This document shows positions 35,905 to 43,679 of a DNA stretch of 64,000 nt, in pieces. Source of the DNA: Bacillota bacterium (GTDB taxonomy: Bacteria > Bacillota > Clostridia > Lachnospirales > Lachnospiraceae); NCBI GenBank assembly GCA_023414875.1, contig JAEZMV010000021.1, positions 124,001 through 188,000 of the forward strand. Reading direction: 5' to 3'. The stretch's first letter is position 1. Each line of letters begins with the position of its first letter. The notes below the pieces were generated by a model. The model was not told the origin of the DNA and made no database searches. It saw only the letters and a program-made list of their open reading frames with translations. The translations under genes were made by a program, and so were the position numbers.

Positions 35905-37008
35905 CTAGGCTAGAAGCATGTTTTGGATATCGTAAAGAAAGCTCGAAAGTGTGTCTTTGTTCATGCTATAATAGATTTTATTCATATCCTTCTCCAGCTT
36001 CACCATATTTGCCGAAATCAAACTATTCATATGATAGGATATCGTAGAAGTGGATAAGTTAAGTTCATTCGCCAGTTCAAAACCGTAGGCCGGTTTATCT
36101 TTTATAAATCTTAGAATTTCAAATTTACTTTTATCACTTAAAAGCTTTAGTGCATTATATAAGTCTTCACTGCTTACCTTCTGCATAACCTTCGATAGAT
36201 TAGAATCCAGTATTACACCTATGCGAATACTATCCGGTGTTTTATCCTCCTTATCGGTAATACTGAACATAATTGAAGTGGGGCGAAAGATACAAGGCAT
36301 GATAATCGTACCTTCCAGGTTTTCTTCCCAGGTAAATTTTATATCCTCCTGCAACGCTTTTATGAGATCTTTCTCTTGTGAGTAGTGAGACCAATAATCA
36401 TAAAATTCCTTCTCCAGCCCCATCACTTCATTGGCACACTTTTTGATCAGCCAAATCGTTTGGTCAAGAATTAGGCATAATTCATCAATATGTCGATCCC
36501 TCTCCAGGTATGTTTCAATTATCTTACATTTATCCTCTGCAGATAGCTCTGTCTTATTTAACTTACGGGTCAAATCCTCAAAGTTCTCTACGAAGCTTTC
36601 GTCATCAGATTTACCAATCATATAGTACTGGGATAACAGTGAATCATAATATGCTATGATATCCTGCTTCATCAAGTCTCGGGACGCCCTCTCATATTCC
36701 TTTAATGAGCTGTATAGGGTTCCCGAATAGAGAGGCAGTAGATAATAAGCCAGATTAATATTGGAACTACTGATCTCTTTAAAATAATACTCTAATTTAC
36801 TCTTCTCTACCTGCAGATTTCGTGTAACATAAGTAAAGATATGAATAATAGCTTGAAACCTTTCTTCATACAAATTGTTACTGTAGGATACCTTTCTTAT
36901 TCCTTCTGTTTTTAATTTATCATAGGAACTAGAATTAACATAATGAAACAGTAGAGCATTTGCTTCTTCTACATAATCTATCTCTTTTCGAATTGTTAAA
37001 TTCAGCAC
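35905..37008 (-). CDS. ArsR-type regulator with long N-terminal domain
   Basis: About 367 residues. The C-terminal 90 residues are an ArsR/SmtB winged helix (LLSDKSKFEILRFIKDKPAY, then LNLSTSTISYHMNSL). The N-terminal 270 residues are helical and not recognised. There is no cysteine pair of a metal site in the HTH. The start is probably GTG 37008, with GAGAGG 5 nt upstream; the open frame begins at another GTG two codons earlier. It follows an MFS exporter gene on the same strand, which it may control, and faces the ABC operon. Confidence 0.8.
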   Translation of the reverse strand: MLNLTIRKEIDYVEEANALLFHYVNSSSYDKLKTEGIRKVSYSNNLYEERFQAIIHIFTYVTRNLQVEKSKLEYYFKEISSSNINLAYYLLPLYSGTLYSSLKEYERASRDLMKQDIIAYYDSLLSQYYMIGKSDDESFVENFEDLTRKLNKTELSAEDKCKIIETYLERDRHIDELCLILDQTIWLIKKCANEVMGLEKEFYDYWSHYSQEKDLIKALQEDIKFTWEENLEGTIIMPCIFRPTSIMFSITDKEDKTPDSIRIGVILDSNLSKVMQKVSSEDLYNALKLLSDKSKFEILRFIKDKPAYGFELANELNLSTSTISYHMNSLISANMVKLEKDMNKIYYSMNKDTLSSFLYDIQNMLLA

Positions 37009-37029
37009 TGTCACCTCTCAGACCTGTAA

Positions 37030-37194
37030 GGTAATTACGAAATTATAAACTTTTATTGGACTTTATGTATAGGACATACAACTTCCTCCGCTCCAACGCT
37101 CCATCCGGTTATGTGTTTTAAACACTTTAATTCAGCTCCGGACTTGTATATCCTATACATAAAATAGATTCAGTTATTTCGTTTCACAATTACC
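37030..37194. repeat. Nested inverted repeat of about 165 bp, MITE-like
   Basis: Ends GGTAATT / AATTACC (37030-37036, 37188-37194). The inner arm TTTATGTATAGGACATACAA (37062-37081) pairs with TTGTATATCCTATACATAAA (37144-37163) with one mismatch. ACGAAAT / ATTTCG lies between them, and the loop holds GTGTTTTAAACAC. It contains no gene and fills the space between the regulator and MFS genes. The arms, about 50 nt in all, are imperfect, as in miniature transposable elements or a structured RNA. Confidence 0.7.
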
Positions 37195-37263
37195 TACTTA
37201 ATATCTATTATTTAACTTTAAAATCTCTGTTTATTATATCATAACAGCGGAATAATTATAGTC

Positions 37264-38547
37264 TTAATTGTTCGATACCTCCATATCAAATTTAACCTTT
37301 GTGACAAAAACCACAATAAAATATAAGATACCAGCAGCGCTGATTACAAAAAAGATATTGGATAGAGATATCAGCTTTGTTAAAATGCTTACGATAAACG
37401 ATACAATCGGTATTGCTGCTACGCATCCGGCACTTAGGATAGAACCTACTCTTGCTAAATATTCGGATTCAACCTGCTTCATTAATTGTACATTCAGTGC
37501 CGATATCAACAATGACAGGGAGCAGCCATTGATAAAGGAAGAAGCTATACAGATCAAATAAACTAATATCTCATAGTTACTGATATAACCGCATAATACC
37601 ATCAAAAAGTAGAAAAGGCTCAGAGAAACACCAGCAATAAATACAATGTAGCGGGTACTCAGCTTCTTCGCAATATACGGATATATTGCAGAACCAAGAA
37701 CCATACCTATCGTTAAGGAAAGTGAAAGTGCTGACAGCATGAATTCGCCCTGTTTTAATAAATCTTTTACTAAGGGAGCCTGTAAAGAATTAAGAGGAAC
37801 AAGAATTCCGTTAGCTACCAACGCCAATAAAATAAAGTTAATGATTATTTTATTCTTCTTAATATAGGATACACCGCCTTTCAGCGTATCTATATAATCC
37901 CATAAATTAATTTTTTTCCGGCTCTGCTTCTCCTCCTTGGTATTAATAAAAAAGATAATAAGGGCTGATCCAAAGAAGGTAACCGCATCGATAAAGATTG
38001 CTGTCTGTGTACCAAAAAAAGCAATGATGGCTCCAACCGATGCCAGACCTGCAAGCTCCATCACACTGCTGAGTGATGAATTTAAGGATATTCCAAAACC
38101 ATAACATTCCTTATCCAATATTTTTGGAAGGATTGCCATTCCTGCCGGTCCTCGAAATGCCTCTGCGCTGGAGATAACCATGGTTATACCAAGCAGTATC
38201 CAAGGGTTCAGCATATCTAGGATAAACAATATGGCTACCAGACTAACACAAAGACCACGGATTATATCCGTTAATATCATAATCAGCTTCTTATTCATAT
38301 TCTCAACCATAGCACCTGCAAATGGCTGAAGGAAAATCGAAGGCACCCTGTTAATACCAAATATGATAGCTGACCATGCCGCACTGTTTGTTAATGCATA
38401 TACTAACCAGGTAAAAGCGATTACATCAATCGAATCTCCAAAACGGTTAATCAAATTAGCAAAAATCATCTTCATATACTCTTTTTGTTTCAATACCTCT
38501 TTATAACCTATTGCTCTATTCTCAATCACTGCTTTCTCTTCCATCAT
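37264..38547 (-). CDS. MFS exporter (macrolide-efflux-like)
   Basis: 427 residues with 12 predicted membrane segments. The N-terminal half matches the MFS_3/MefA-like group: NLINRFGDSIDVIAFTWLVY, then PSIFLQPFAGAMVENMNKK, the loop-2 motif in a degenerate form. Proton-coupled export of drugs or other small molecules is the likely role; the substrate is unknown. Ribosome site AGAGGA before ATG (two ATGs in tandem). The neighbouring ArsR-type gene on the same strand may regulate it. Confidence 0.85.
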   Translation of the reverse strand: MMEEKAVIENRAIGYKEVLKQKEYMKMIFANLINRFGDSIDVIAFTWLVYALTNSAAWSAIIFGINRVPSIFLQPFAGAMVENMNKKLIMILTDIIRGLCVSLVAILFILDMLNPWILLGITMVISSAEAFRGPAGMAILPKILDKECYGFGISLNSSLSSVMELAGLASVGAIIAFFGTQTAIFIDAVTFFGSALIIFFINTKEEKQSRKKINLWDYIDTLKGGVSYIKKNKIIINFILLALVANGILVPLNSLQAPLVKDLLKQGEFMLSALSLSLTIGMVLGSAIYPYIAKKLSTRYIVFIAGVSLSLFYFLMVLCGYISNYEILVYLICIASSFINGCSLSLLISALNVQLMKQVESEYLARVGSILSAGCVAAIPIVSFIVSILTKLISLSNIFFVISAAGILYFIVVFVTKVKFDMEVSNN

Positions 38548-38741
38548 ATCGCATCCTCTCTTGTTCGATGATCATCAAACATTATGTTTTATCATATTCT
38601 AACTCTATTCCAATAAATTGTCAATAGCGAATTTGATATCCATCGAACAAGAATTTCGATATAGATGAAATTAAATACTATTTCATTACCGATTACGGAA
38701 CTGCGGTATAGAAACCGCCCCCTTATGACATAAATACTCTG

Positions 38742-39362
38742 CTATTTTTCGTCTAAAATAGCTTTAATTCTGTGCAAAAGCATATCAATAGCAACATCAT
38801 TTTTACCGCCTCTTGGTATAATGATATCCGCATATTTTTTGAAGGGCTCCACAAAAAGATCATGCATCGGTTTTACGGTATTTATATATTGTGTTATGAC
38901 TGACTCCAGACTTCTTCCCCTCTCATTAACATCTCTAATAATTCGTCGAATTAATCTTTCATCCGCATCTGTATCCACAAATACCTTAATGTCCATTAAT
39001 GAGCGTAGCTCTGAATTCTCATATATCAAAAAACCTTCCACAATTATAACCTTTGCCGGATTAACTGTAACCGTTTCGGCCGCCCTGGTATATTCTTTAT
39101 ACGAATAGACCGGCCGCTCAATTGGTTGTAGTTGTTTCAGCTGTTTTATATCCTGAATGATACGTTCCGTGTCAAATACACTCGGATGATCATAATTTAA
39201 CTTGATTCTTTCTTCGAAAGGCAAATCATCCTGCGGCAGATAGTAAAAATCATGACTTAATAATTCAACACTTTCTTTAAACTCTTCTTTAATACGATTT
39301 GCAACAGTTGTTTTACCGGAGGCAGAACCTCCCGATACACCAATCACGATAACATTTTTCAT
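38742..39362 (-). CDS. udk: Uridine kinase
   Basis: 206 residues. Phosphorylates uridine and cytidine with ATP or GTP in pyrimidine salvage. P-loop GVSGGSASGKTTVA at residues 7-20, the family DFYY motif (LLSHDFYYLPQDDLP), NYDHPSVFD and the lid RIIRDVNERGR are all in place. Length is normal. Weak ribosome site; the stretch just upstream can form an A/T-rich hairpin. Alone on the minus strand. Confidence 0.92.
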   Translation of the reverse strand: MKNVIVIGVSGGSASGKTTVANRIKEEFKESVELLSHDFYYLPQDDLPFEERIKLNYDHPSVFDTERIIQDIKQLKQLQPIERPVYSYKEYTRAAETVTVNPAKVIIVEGFLIYENSELRSLMDIKVFVDTDADERLIRRIIRDVNERGRSLESVITQYINTVKPMHDLFVEPFKKYADIIIPRGGKNDVAIDMLLHRIKAILDEK

Positions 39363-39737
39363 AATTTTATCTTTTATAATAAAGAAATAAAATTCTTTAT
39401 ACCGTTCCTTTCTTTCTGATTTTTTGTATGAGTATACACCTTGTTACAGCAGATACTACCTCCTTCCTACTCTGAGATATGAATAATAAACATGCTATTT
39501 ATATTTTACTATTTTTTAATCGATACGCAATATCCTGCTGCTACTTTGTTGTGAATTATATTGATGTTTCTGAATATCAAACCCTAATATGTTTATTTGT
39601 TACTTAACCGGTACGTAATGCATCTAAGCGAAAGCGGCTCCACTTCGGAATCATTTATCAAAATTATATTTGTACCTTAGTTAATGTGAGAACAGTAACG
39701 TTTATTCTGTAGGGTTGGTAACATCTGCTATTAATGA
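39363..39737. other. Gene-free stretch
   Basis: No open frame with a ribosome site, no hairpin with T run and no repeat that I can support. It separates udk from the divergent oadGB transcript. Confidence 0.6.
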
Positions 39738-39766
39738 TTGACAGTATTTTCATCCTGTGTTATCAT
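39738..39766 (+). promoter_or_regulatory. Promoter of the oadGB transcript
   Basis: TTGACA (39738-39743), exactly 17 bp, TATCAT (39761-39766). Transcription should begin near 39773, about 135 nt before oadG. Confidence 0.7.
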
Positions 39767-39772
39767 AGCGTA

Positions 39773-39868
39773 AAAATATTATTTTTCCGGTTGGCAGTTG
39801 TATTATAACTGTTTCAAGTCTTAGCTTGCAGGGTGGAGAGCTTCTATTGAAGTTCTTCGCCTTTTTTT
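39773..39868 (+). promoter_or_regulatory. Terminator-bearing leader upstream of oadG (candidate riboswitch or attenuator)
   Basis: A small hairpin CAGTT / AACTG (39795-39811) is followed by a continuous 13-bp stem (39832-39844 with 39849-39861, GU pairs included), a TATT loop and seven T (39862-39868). This is a complete intrinsic terminator placed between a good promoter and the oadG ribosome site. It must be read through for expression, so control by a ligand or protein is likely. I do not recognise a known riboswitch class. Confidence 0.65.
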
Positions 39869-39907
39869 ATGAATTTATATCATTATACATGAAAAGAGGT
39901 GAATCAA

Positions 39908-40057
39908 TTGTCATTAACATTAGCTGAAAGTCTTCTTTACGCATTATTTTGTATGGTAGTTGTTTTTGTTGTTTTAGGCGTATTATGGGCTCTTATTCGA
40001 GTGTTTTCCATTCTTATCGGATTTATTGAGAAGTTAAGCAATAAAAGCACATCTTGA
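39908..40057 (+). CDS. OadG-like gamma subunit of a sodium-pumping decarboxylase
   Basis: 49 residues. TTG start with AAAGAGGTGA 5 nt upstream. Begins SLTLAESLLYALFCMVVVFV, a single membrane helix, then a short basic tail ending EKLSNKSTS. This is the form of OadG/MmdD-type gamma subunits, which help assemble the beta subunit in the membrane. The oadB gene follows 62 bp downstream, which makes the identity convincing despite the small size. Confidence 0.72.
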   Translation: MSLTLAESLLYALFCMVVVFVVLGVLWALIRVFSILIGFIEKLSNKSTS

Positions 40058-40119
40058 TTTTTATCCGAAGCACATTGTAAATATGTAAAAATAACCATAC
40101 TTTGAAGGAGGATTTTATT

Positions 40120-41256
40120 GTGTTAAGTGATTCACTATTGAAATTATGGGAAGGATCGGGTTTTGCCGCCATGACTCCACAAGCCGGCATTATGATCATT
40201 CTTTCTTTAGTTCTAATTTATCTTGCTATCGTTAAGAAATTTGAACCGTTGCTTTTATTACCGATTGCCTTTGGTATGCTTTTAGTAAATTTGCCTTTGA
40301 CAGGATTAATGAGCGGCCCTGTTGGGGATGAACCGGGCGGTCTGCTATACTACCTTTACATGGGTGTAAAAAAGGGAATATATCCATCCCTAATCTTTCT
40401 GGGAATTGGTGCAATGACTGACTTTGGTCCATTGATTGCCAGACCAAGCAGTTTACTGATTGGAGCCGGTGCACAATTTGGCATCGCTGTTGCTTTTATC
40501 ATTGCTTCCTTATTTGGTTTTCTACCTGGAGAAGCTGCTTCAATCGGTATCATCGGTGGTGCAGATGGACCGACTGCAATCTACCTTACCACAAGACTTG
40601 CACCGGAGCTATTGCCCTCCATTGCAATTGCCGCCTATTCTTATATGGCATTAATTCCATTGATACAACCACCGATTATGAAATTGCTAACCACCGATAG
40701 AGAACGTAAAATACCAATGCAGCAACTGCGTAAGGTCTCTAAGCTTGAAAAGGTATGCTTCCCAATCGTTGTATCCATCCTATGCATCCTGTTACTTCCC
40801 TCGGTTGCGCCTTTAATTGGTATGCTGATGTTGGGCAATCTATTTAGGGAATCTGGTGTTGTTGAGCGTTTATCCGATACTGTTCAGAATGCACTAATTA
40901 ATATTGTTACTATCTTTCTTGGAGTAACCGTTGGTGCAACTGCCATTGGTTCCAGATTCCTAAAGCCAGAGACGATAAAAATTATTATCCTGGGTCTGAT
41001 CGCATTTATGTTCAGTACTGTAGGTGGACTTCTCATCGGAAAATTCATGTGTTGGGCTACAAAGGGTAAGATCAATCCTCTGATTGGATCTGCCGGTGTA
41101 TCGGCAGTTCCGATGGCGGCACGTGTATCTCAAATTGAGGGTCAAAAGGCAAGCCCGGGTAATTATCTTCTGATGCATGCCATGGGCCCGAACGTGGCCG
41201 GAGTTATCGGCTCTGCAGTGGCTGCCGGTGTACTTCTTTCACTTTTTGGTAAATAA
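40120..41256 (+). CDS. Sodium-transporting decarboxylase beta subunit (OadB/MmdB/GcdB)
   Basis: 378 residues from GTG 40120, with AAGGAGG 8 nt upstream (the frame opens at a TTG inside the ribosome site). About nine membrane segments. The ion-path signature is visible: [16 protein letters not shown], then [14 protein letters not shown], whose Asp is the sodium and carboxyl site, and the repeat-two [14 protein letters not shown]. Decarboxylation of carboxybiotin by this subunit drives Na+ export. The biotin-dependent alpha subunit is not in this window, so the actual substrate (oxaloacetate, methylmalonyl-CoA or glutaconyl-CoA) cannot be told. Confidence 0.92.
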   Translation: MLSDSLLKLWEGSGFAAMTPQAGIMIILSLVLIYLAIVKKFEPLLLLPIAFGMLLVNLPLTGLMSGPVGDEPGGLLYYLYMGVKKGIYPSLIFLGIGAMTDFGPLIARPSSLLIGAGAQFGIAVAFIIASLFGFLPGEAASIGIIGGADGPTAIYLTTRLAPELLPSIAIAAYSYMALIPLIQPPIMKLLTTDRERKIPMQQLRKVSKLEKVCFPIVVSILCILLLPSVAPLIGMLMLGNLFRESGVVERLSDTVQNALINIVTIFLGVTVGATAIGSRFLKPETIKIIILGLIAFMFSTVGGLLIGKFMCWATKGKINPLIGSAGVSAVPMAARVSQIEGQKASPGNYLLMHAMGPNVAGVIGSAVAAGVLLSLFGK

Positions 41257-41274
41257 GAATTTTAAATAATTGAT

Positions 41275-41346
41275 AAAAGCACCGTAGATTAATTACTTTG
41301 AAATGTAATGTAGTACATTTCTTGCAGCTTATTCTAAGGTGCTTTT
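41275..41346 (+). terminator. Terminator of oadGB
   Basis: Outer stem AAAAGCACC / GGTGCTTTT and inner GAAATGTA / TACATTTC. It begins 19 bp past the oadB stop. Confidence 0.7.
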
Positions 41347-41355
41347 CATATTTAT

Positions 41356-41395
41356 CACACAAACGAAGCATGGCCGCTTATGCCGCAAATGCTTC
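41356..41395. repeat. Dispersed 40-bp repeat, copy 1
   Basis: Pattern CACACAAACGAAGCATGG, then CCGCTTATGCCGCAAATGCTTC. Copies 2 (41474-41512) and 3 (51760-51804) differ at a few positions. It lies in the gene-free gap 41257-41607 between two convergent genes. Confidence 0.6.
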
Positions 41396-41473
41396 ATAGA
41401 AAACCCGTATAATGTATTTCCACTGGAATTCATTATTATATTTACTAAGTATTCAACTTTGTTGAATGCTTTT

Positions 41474-41512
41474 CACACTAACGAAGATGGCTGCTTCTGC
41501 TGTAAATGCTTC
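41474..41512. repeat. Dispersed 40-bp repeat, copy 2
   Basis: Pattern CACACTAACGAAGATGG, then CTGCTTCTGCTGTAAATGCTTC. About 75% identical to copy 1. A short hairpin ATTCAAC / GTTGAAT lies just before it at about 41450-41466. Confidence 0.6.
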
Positions 41513-41607
41513 CTATTATCTATACATTCGACTATGTTGATTCTTGTCTCATATATACTGAGGCTTGCAATCAAAATATAATATATTGGTTTTAATAATC
41601 TATTTAA

Positions 41608-42732
41608 TTATGAAAGGAACTGTTTTAGATATTCTGATAAATCTTTTGCAGCTCTTTCATGAGCCGTCACCCCAGGATGATTTCTGGAACCTGCTGTTTC
41701 ATCGGTCGTGTTCGGCATTTGAAAAACAGATACTTTTCTATCACCGGTTTGTTTACAGTATGAATCCACACCTCGATAAATTGCAGGTAGCATAGGAATT
41801 CCGAACATTCCATATGCCCATACAATTTGTGTTTTTGGATTATACCTTCTAAGCTTCATTAGAAAATTCGTAACCGCCTCCTCAAAAAGCTTTAAATCTT
41901 CTTCATGAAAGGTCCCGTCTTCTTTCAGACGCTGTTTATGACTCTCACCGGTCAGTTCATCCTTCCACTCTGGTGATGAAAAAGCTCCTCCATCATTCGT
42001 TCCTAAGTTTACAACAACGATATCTGGCTGCCAGGAAGAAAAATCATTCTCTTGGAAAGCCCCTAAGGCTTTATTCTTATCTCCGGTAAGAAGACCGCAT
42101 ACCTTCTCATAATATTCAGGAATATTGCTATGGGGATTATTGTCCCAGCCGGTAAGTACCCCCCATCCACTTTGAGATATAATACGATAATCTGCATTTA
42201 AATAATTAGCTGTCATATAACTATAATTATTTACAGCGCTAAACCAGGCAGGAATCCAATCTTCCTCTACTCTAGCACCAACAGCACCTTCCCCGGAGGT
42301 AATGCTGTCACCGATAAATTCAATCTTAATTGGCTTCTCTTCTACAGGAAGGAATTCTCCATCAAACTTTACAGAATGAATCTGTAAAGAGCAATCAGGA
42401 TCTCCGCTCATTGGTTGTACTTCTTTGACAATACGTATATTTTTCGTGAGGTTCTCATTCATACCTCTAAAAATACATACCCAATACCTTCCGGCAGTTA
42501 ACATTTGCCTGCTAACTGTAGATGAATTAATCACAACACTGATCCAGGGCTCAAAAAAACGATAGTCTACTTCTACCTCAATCCAAAGTTCTGAACCTTT
42601 TGCATTTAACTCAATTGCACTACCTGTCCAAAATAGGGTTAATGGCATCAGACATTCGGTTGTCCTACCATGAACCTTGAAATGATGAATATTAGGTAAA
42701 GAATACTGCTTAAGCTTTGAATTCTCCTCCAT
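41608..42732 (-). CDS. SGNH/GDSL esterase with N-terminal beta domain (CE2-like)
   Basis: 374 residues. An N-terminal domain of about 130 residues, rich in beta strands, precedes the SGNH catalytic domain. The nucleophile is Ser143 in FIGDSITSGEGA, the oxyanion Asn is in LGTND at 243-247, and the His lies near the end in NHPGVTAHER. This two-domain order is that of carbohydrate esterase family 2, which removes acetyl groups from plant polysaccharides. There is no signal peptide, so it would act on imported oligosaccharides. Ribosome site AAAGGGGG. Assignment to CE2 is by layout, not by search. Confidence 0.78.
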   Translation of the reverse strand: MEENSKLKQYSLPNIHHFKVHGRTTECLMPLTLFWTGSAIELNAKGSELWIEVEVDYRFFEPWISVVINSSTVSRQMLTAGRYWVCIFRGMNENLTKNIRIVKEVQPMSGDPDCSLQIHSVKFDGEFLPVEEKPIKIEFIGDSITSGEGAVGARVEEDWIPAWFSAVNNYSYMTANYLNADYRIISQSGWGVLTGWDNNPHSNIPEYYEKVCGLLTGDKNKALGAFQENDFSSWQPDIVVVNLGTNDGGAFSSPEWKDELTGESHKQRLKEDGTFHEEDLKLFEEAVTNFLMKLRRYNPKTQIVWAYGMFGIPMLPAIYRGVDSYCKQTGDRKVSVFQMPNTTDETAGSRNHPGVTAHERAAKDLSEYLKQFLS

Positions 42733-42789
42733 AATAATACCCCCTTTAAGTTTAACTAACTTTGCTATACAAATTTATTAGTTTATGTA

Positions 42790-43284
42790 CTATAATTGTT
42801 TTCTTGCCTGTTCTCTGAAGGTATGATAGCCTAATCCTGCCCAGCTTTTTTGGGCTATCAGGTTTTGTGATATAAAATTAACTTCTGCATACTTAATACC
42901 GCATTCCTTAAAGTATCCGGTAATAAGCCCTTCTAAACGCTTCATTACTCCTATACCTCGATACTCTGGCAAAACAAAAGCCCCGGCAATATATCCAATT
43001 TTATTAACACTTGATATCGGTAGGTGGCATTGCACTATCTCTCCTGTTATAAATCCAATGACTCTTTCTTCATCTCTAGCAACATAAATTCTTCTCTCCG
43101 GGTTGTTAAAAAAGGTACATAAATGCTTACTAATCTCTTCTTCGGATAATATATCAAAATCCCAATATACATCTTTAGTCTCTGCCTGAATGAAATAAGC
43201 CAGCTCATTATGCAACCTGGCAACTTCATTAATCTCACTAATGAAAGCTTCCCTAAATTCCACTTGATCTTTCCCCACTTTCAT
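42790..43284 (-). CDS. GNAT N-acetyltransferase
   Basis: 164 residues. Acetyl-CoA loop in VLPEYRGIGVMKRLEGLI near residue 108 and the C-terminal LIAQKSWAGLGYHTFREQ. The substrate is unknown. The ATG at 43284 lacks a clear ribosome site, while a GTG at 43263 has GGGGAAAG 5 nt upstream, so the protein may be 7 residues shorter. It lies 57 bp upstream of the SGNH esterase on the same strand. Confidence 0.82.
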   Translation of the reverse strand: MKVGKDQVEFREAFISEINEVARLHNELAYFIQAETKDVYWDFDILSEEEISKHLCTFFNNPERRIYVARDEERVIGFITGEIVQCHLPISSVNKIGYIAGAFVLPEYRGIGVMKRLEGLITGYFKECGIKYAEVNFISQNLIAQKSWAGLGYHTFREQARKQL

Positions 43285-43441
43285 ATTTTATAGTTATTGT
43301 TTTACGACTCTAGATTTCGTGAACTATAGGTGCCTGTATTATCACGAGTAAAAGTCACCTATAGTTATATTATTATGTTATATTATACCATCAACTTAAT
43401 AGTCGGACAATGCCTACCTCAACCACTTTAATATTCATGAA

Positions 43442-43592
43442 AAGAAGATGGTCTTAAGCAATAAACCGACTCCAAAGAATTAGACTAAAATGATATGTAC
43501 CCAGTTTGCTGGTTTTGTCCAGTAAAGGGGGTACATATCAAAATCTAACGATGGGGAGGTCGGTTCATAATAATACCTAAAGCCATCTTCTT
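43442..43592. repeat. Nested inverted repeat of about 150 bp
   Basis: AAGAAGATGG / CCATCTTCTT (43442-43451, 43583-43592); ACCGAC / GTCGGT (43465-43470, 43559-43564); perfect 11-bp GATATGTACCC / GGGTACATATC (43492-43502, 43529-43539); inner CTGG / CCAG. One long imperfect hairpin without any gene, downstream of leuS. Either an unusually large terminator, a structured RNA or a miniature mobile element. Confidence 0.72.
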
Positions 43593-43679
43593 ATAAAATA
43601 ACCCGTTACATAGTTAATTGAAAAATCTTTTTATAACATTACATGTGTTAATTAAGTTAGGTCAATCATGTTCCATGTT

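Noticed and set aside
37008..37264. The MFS, ArsR-type and NatAB-like genes considered as one antibiotic resistance island.
   Set aside because: They have separate terminators and orientations and no mobility gene; only functional similarity, not evidence of transfer.
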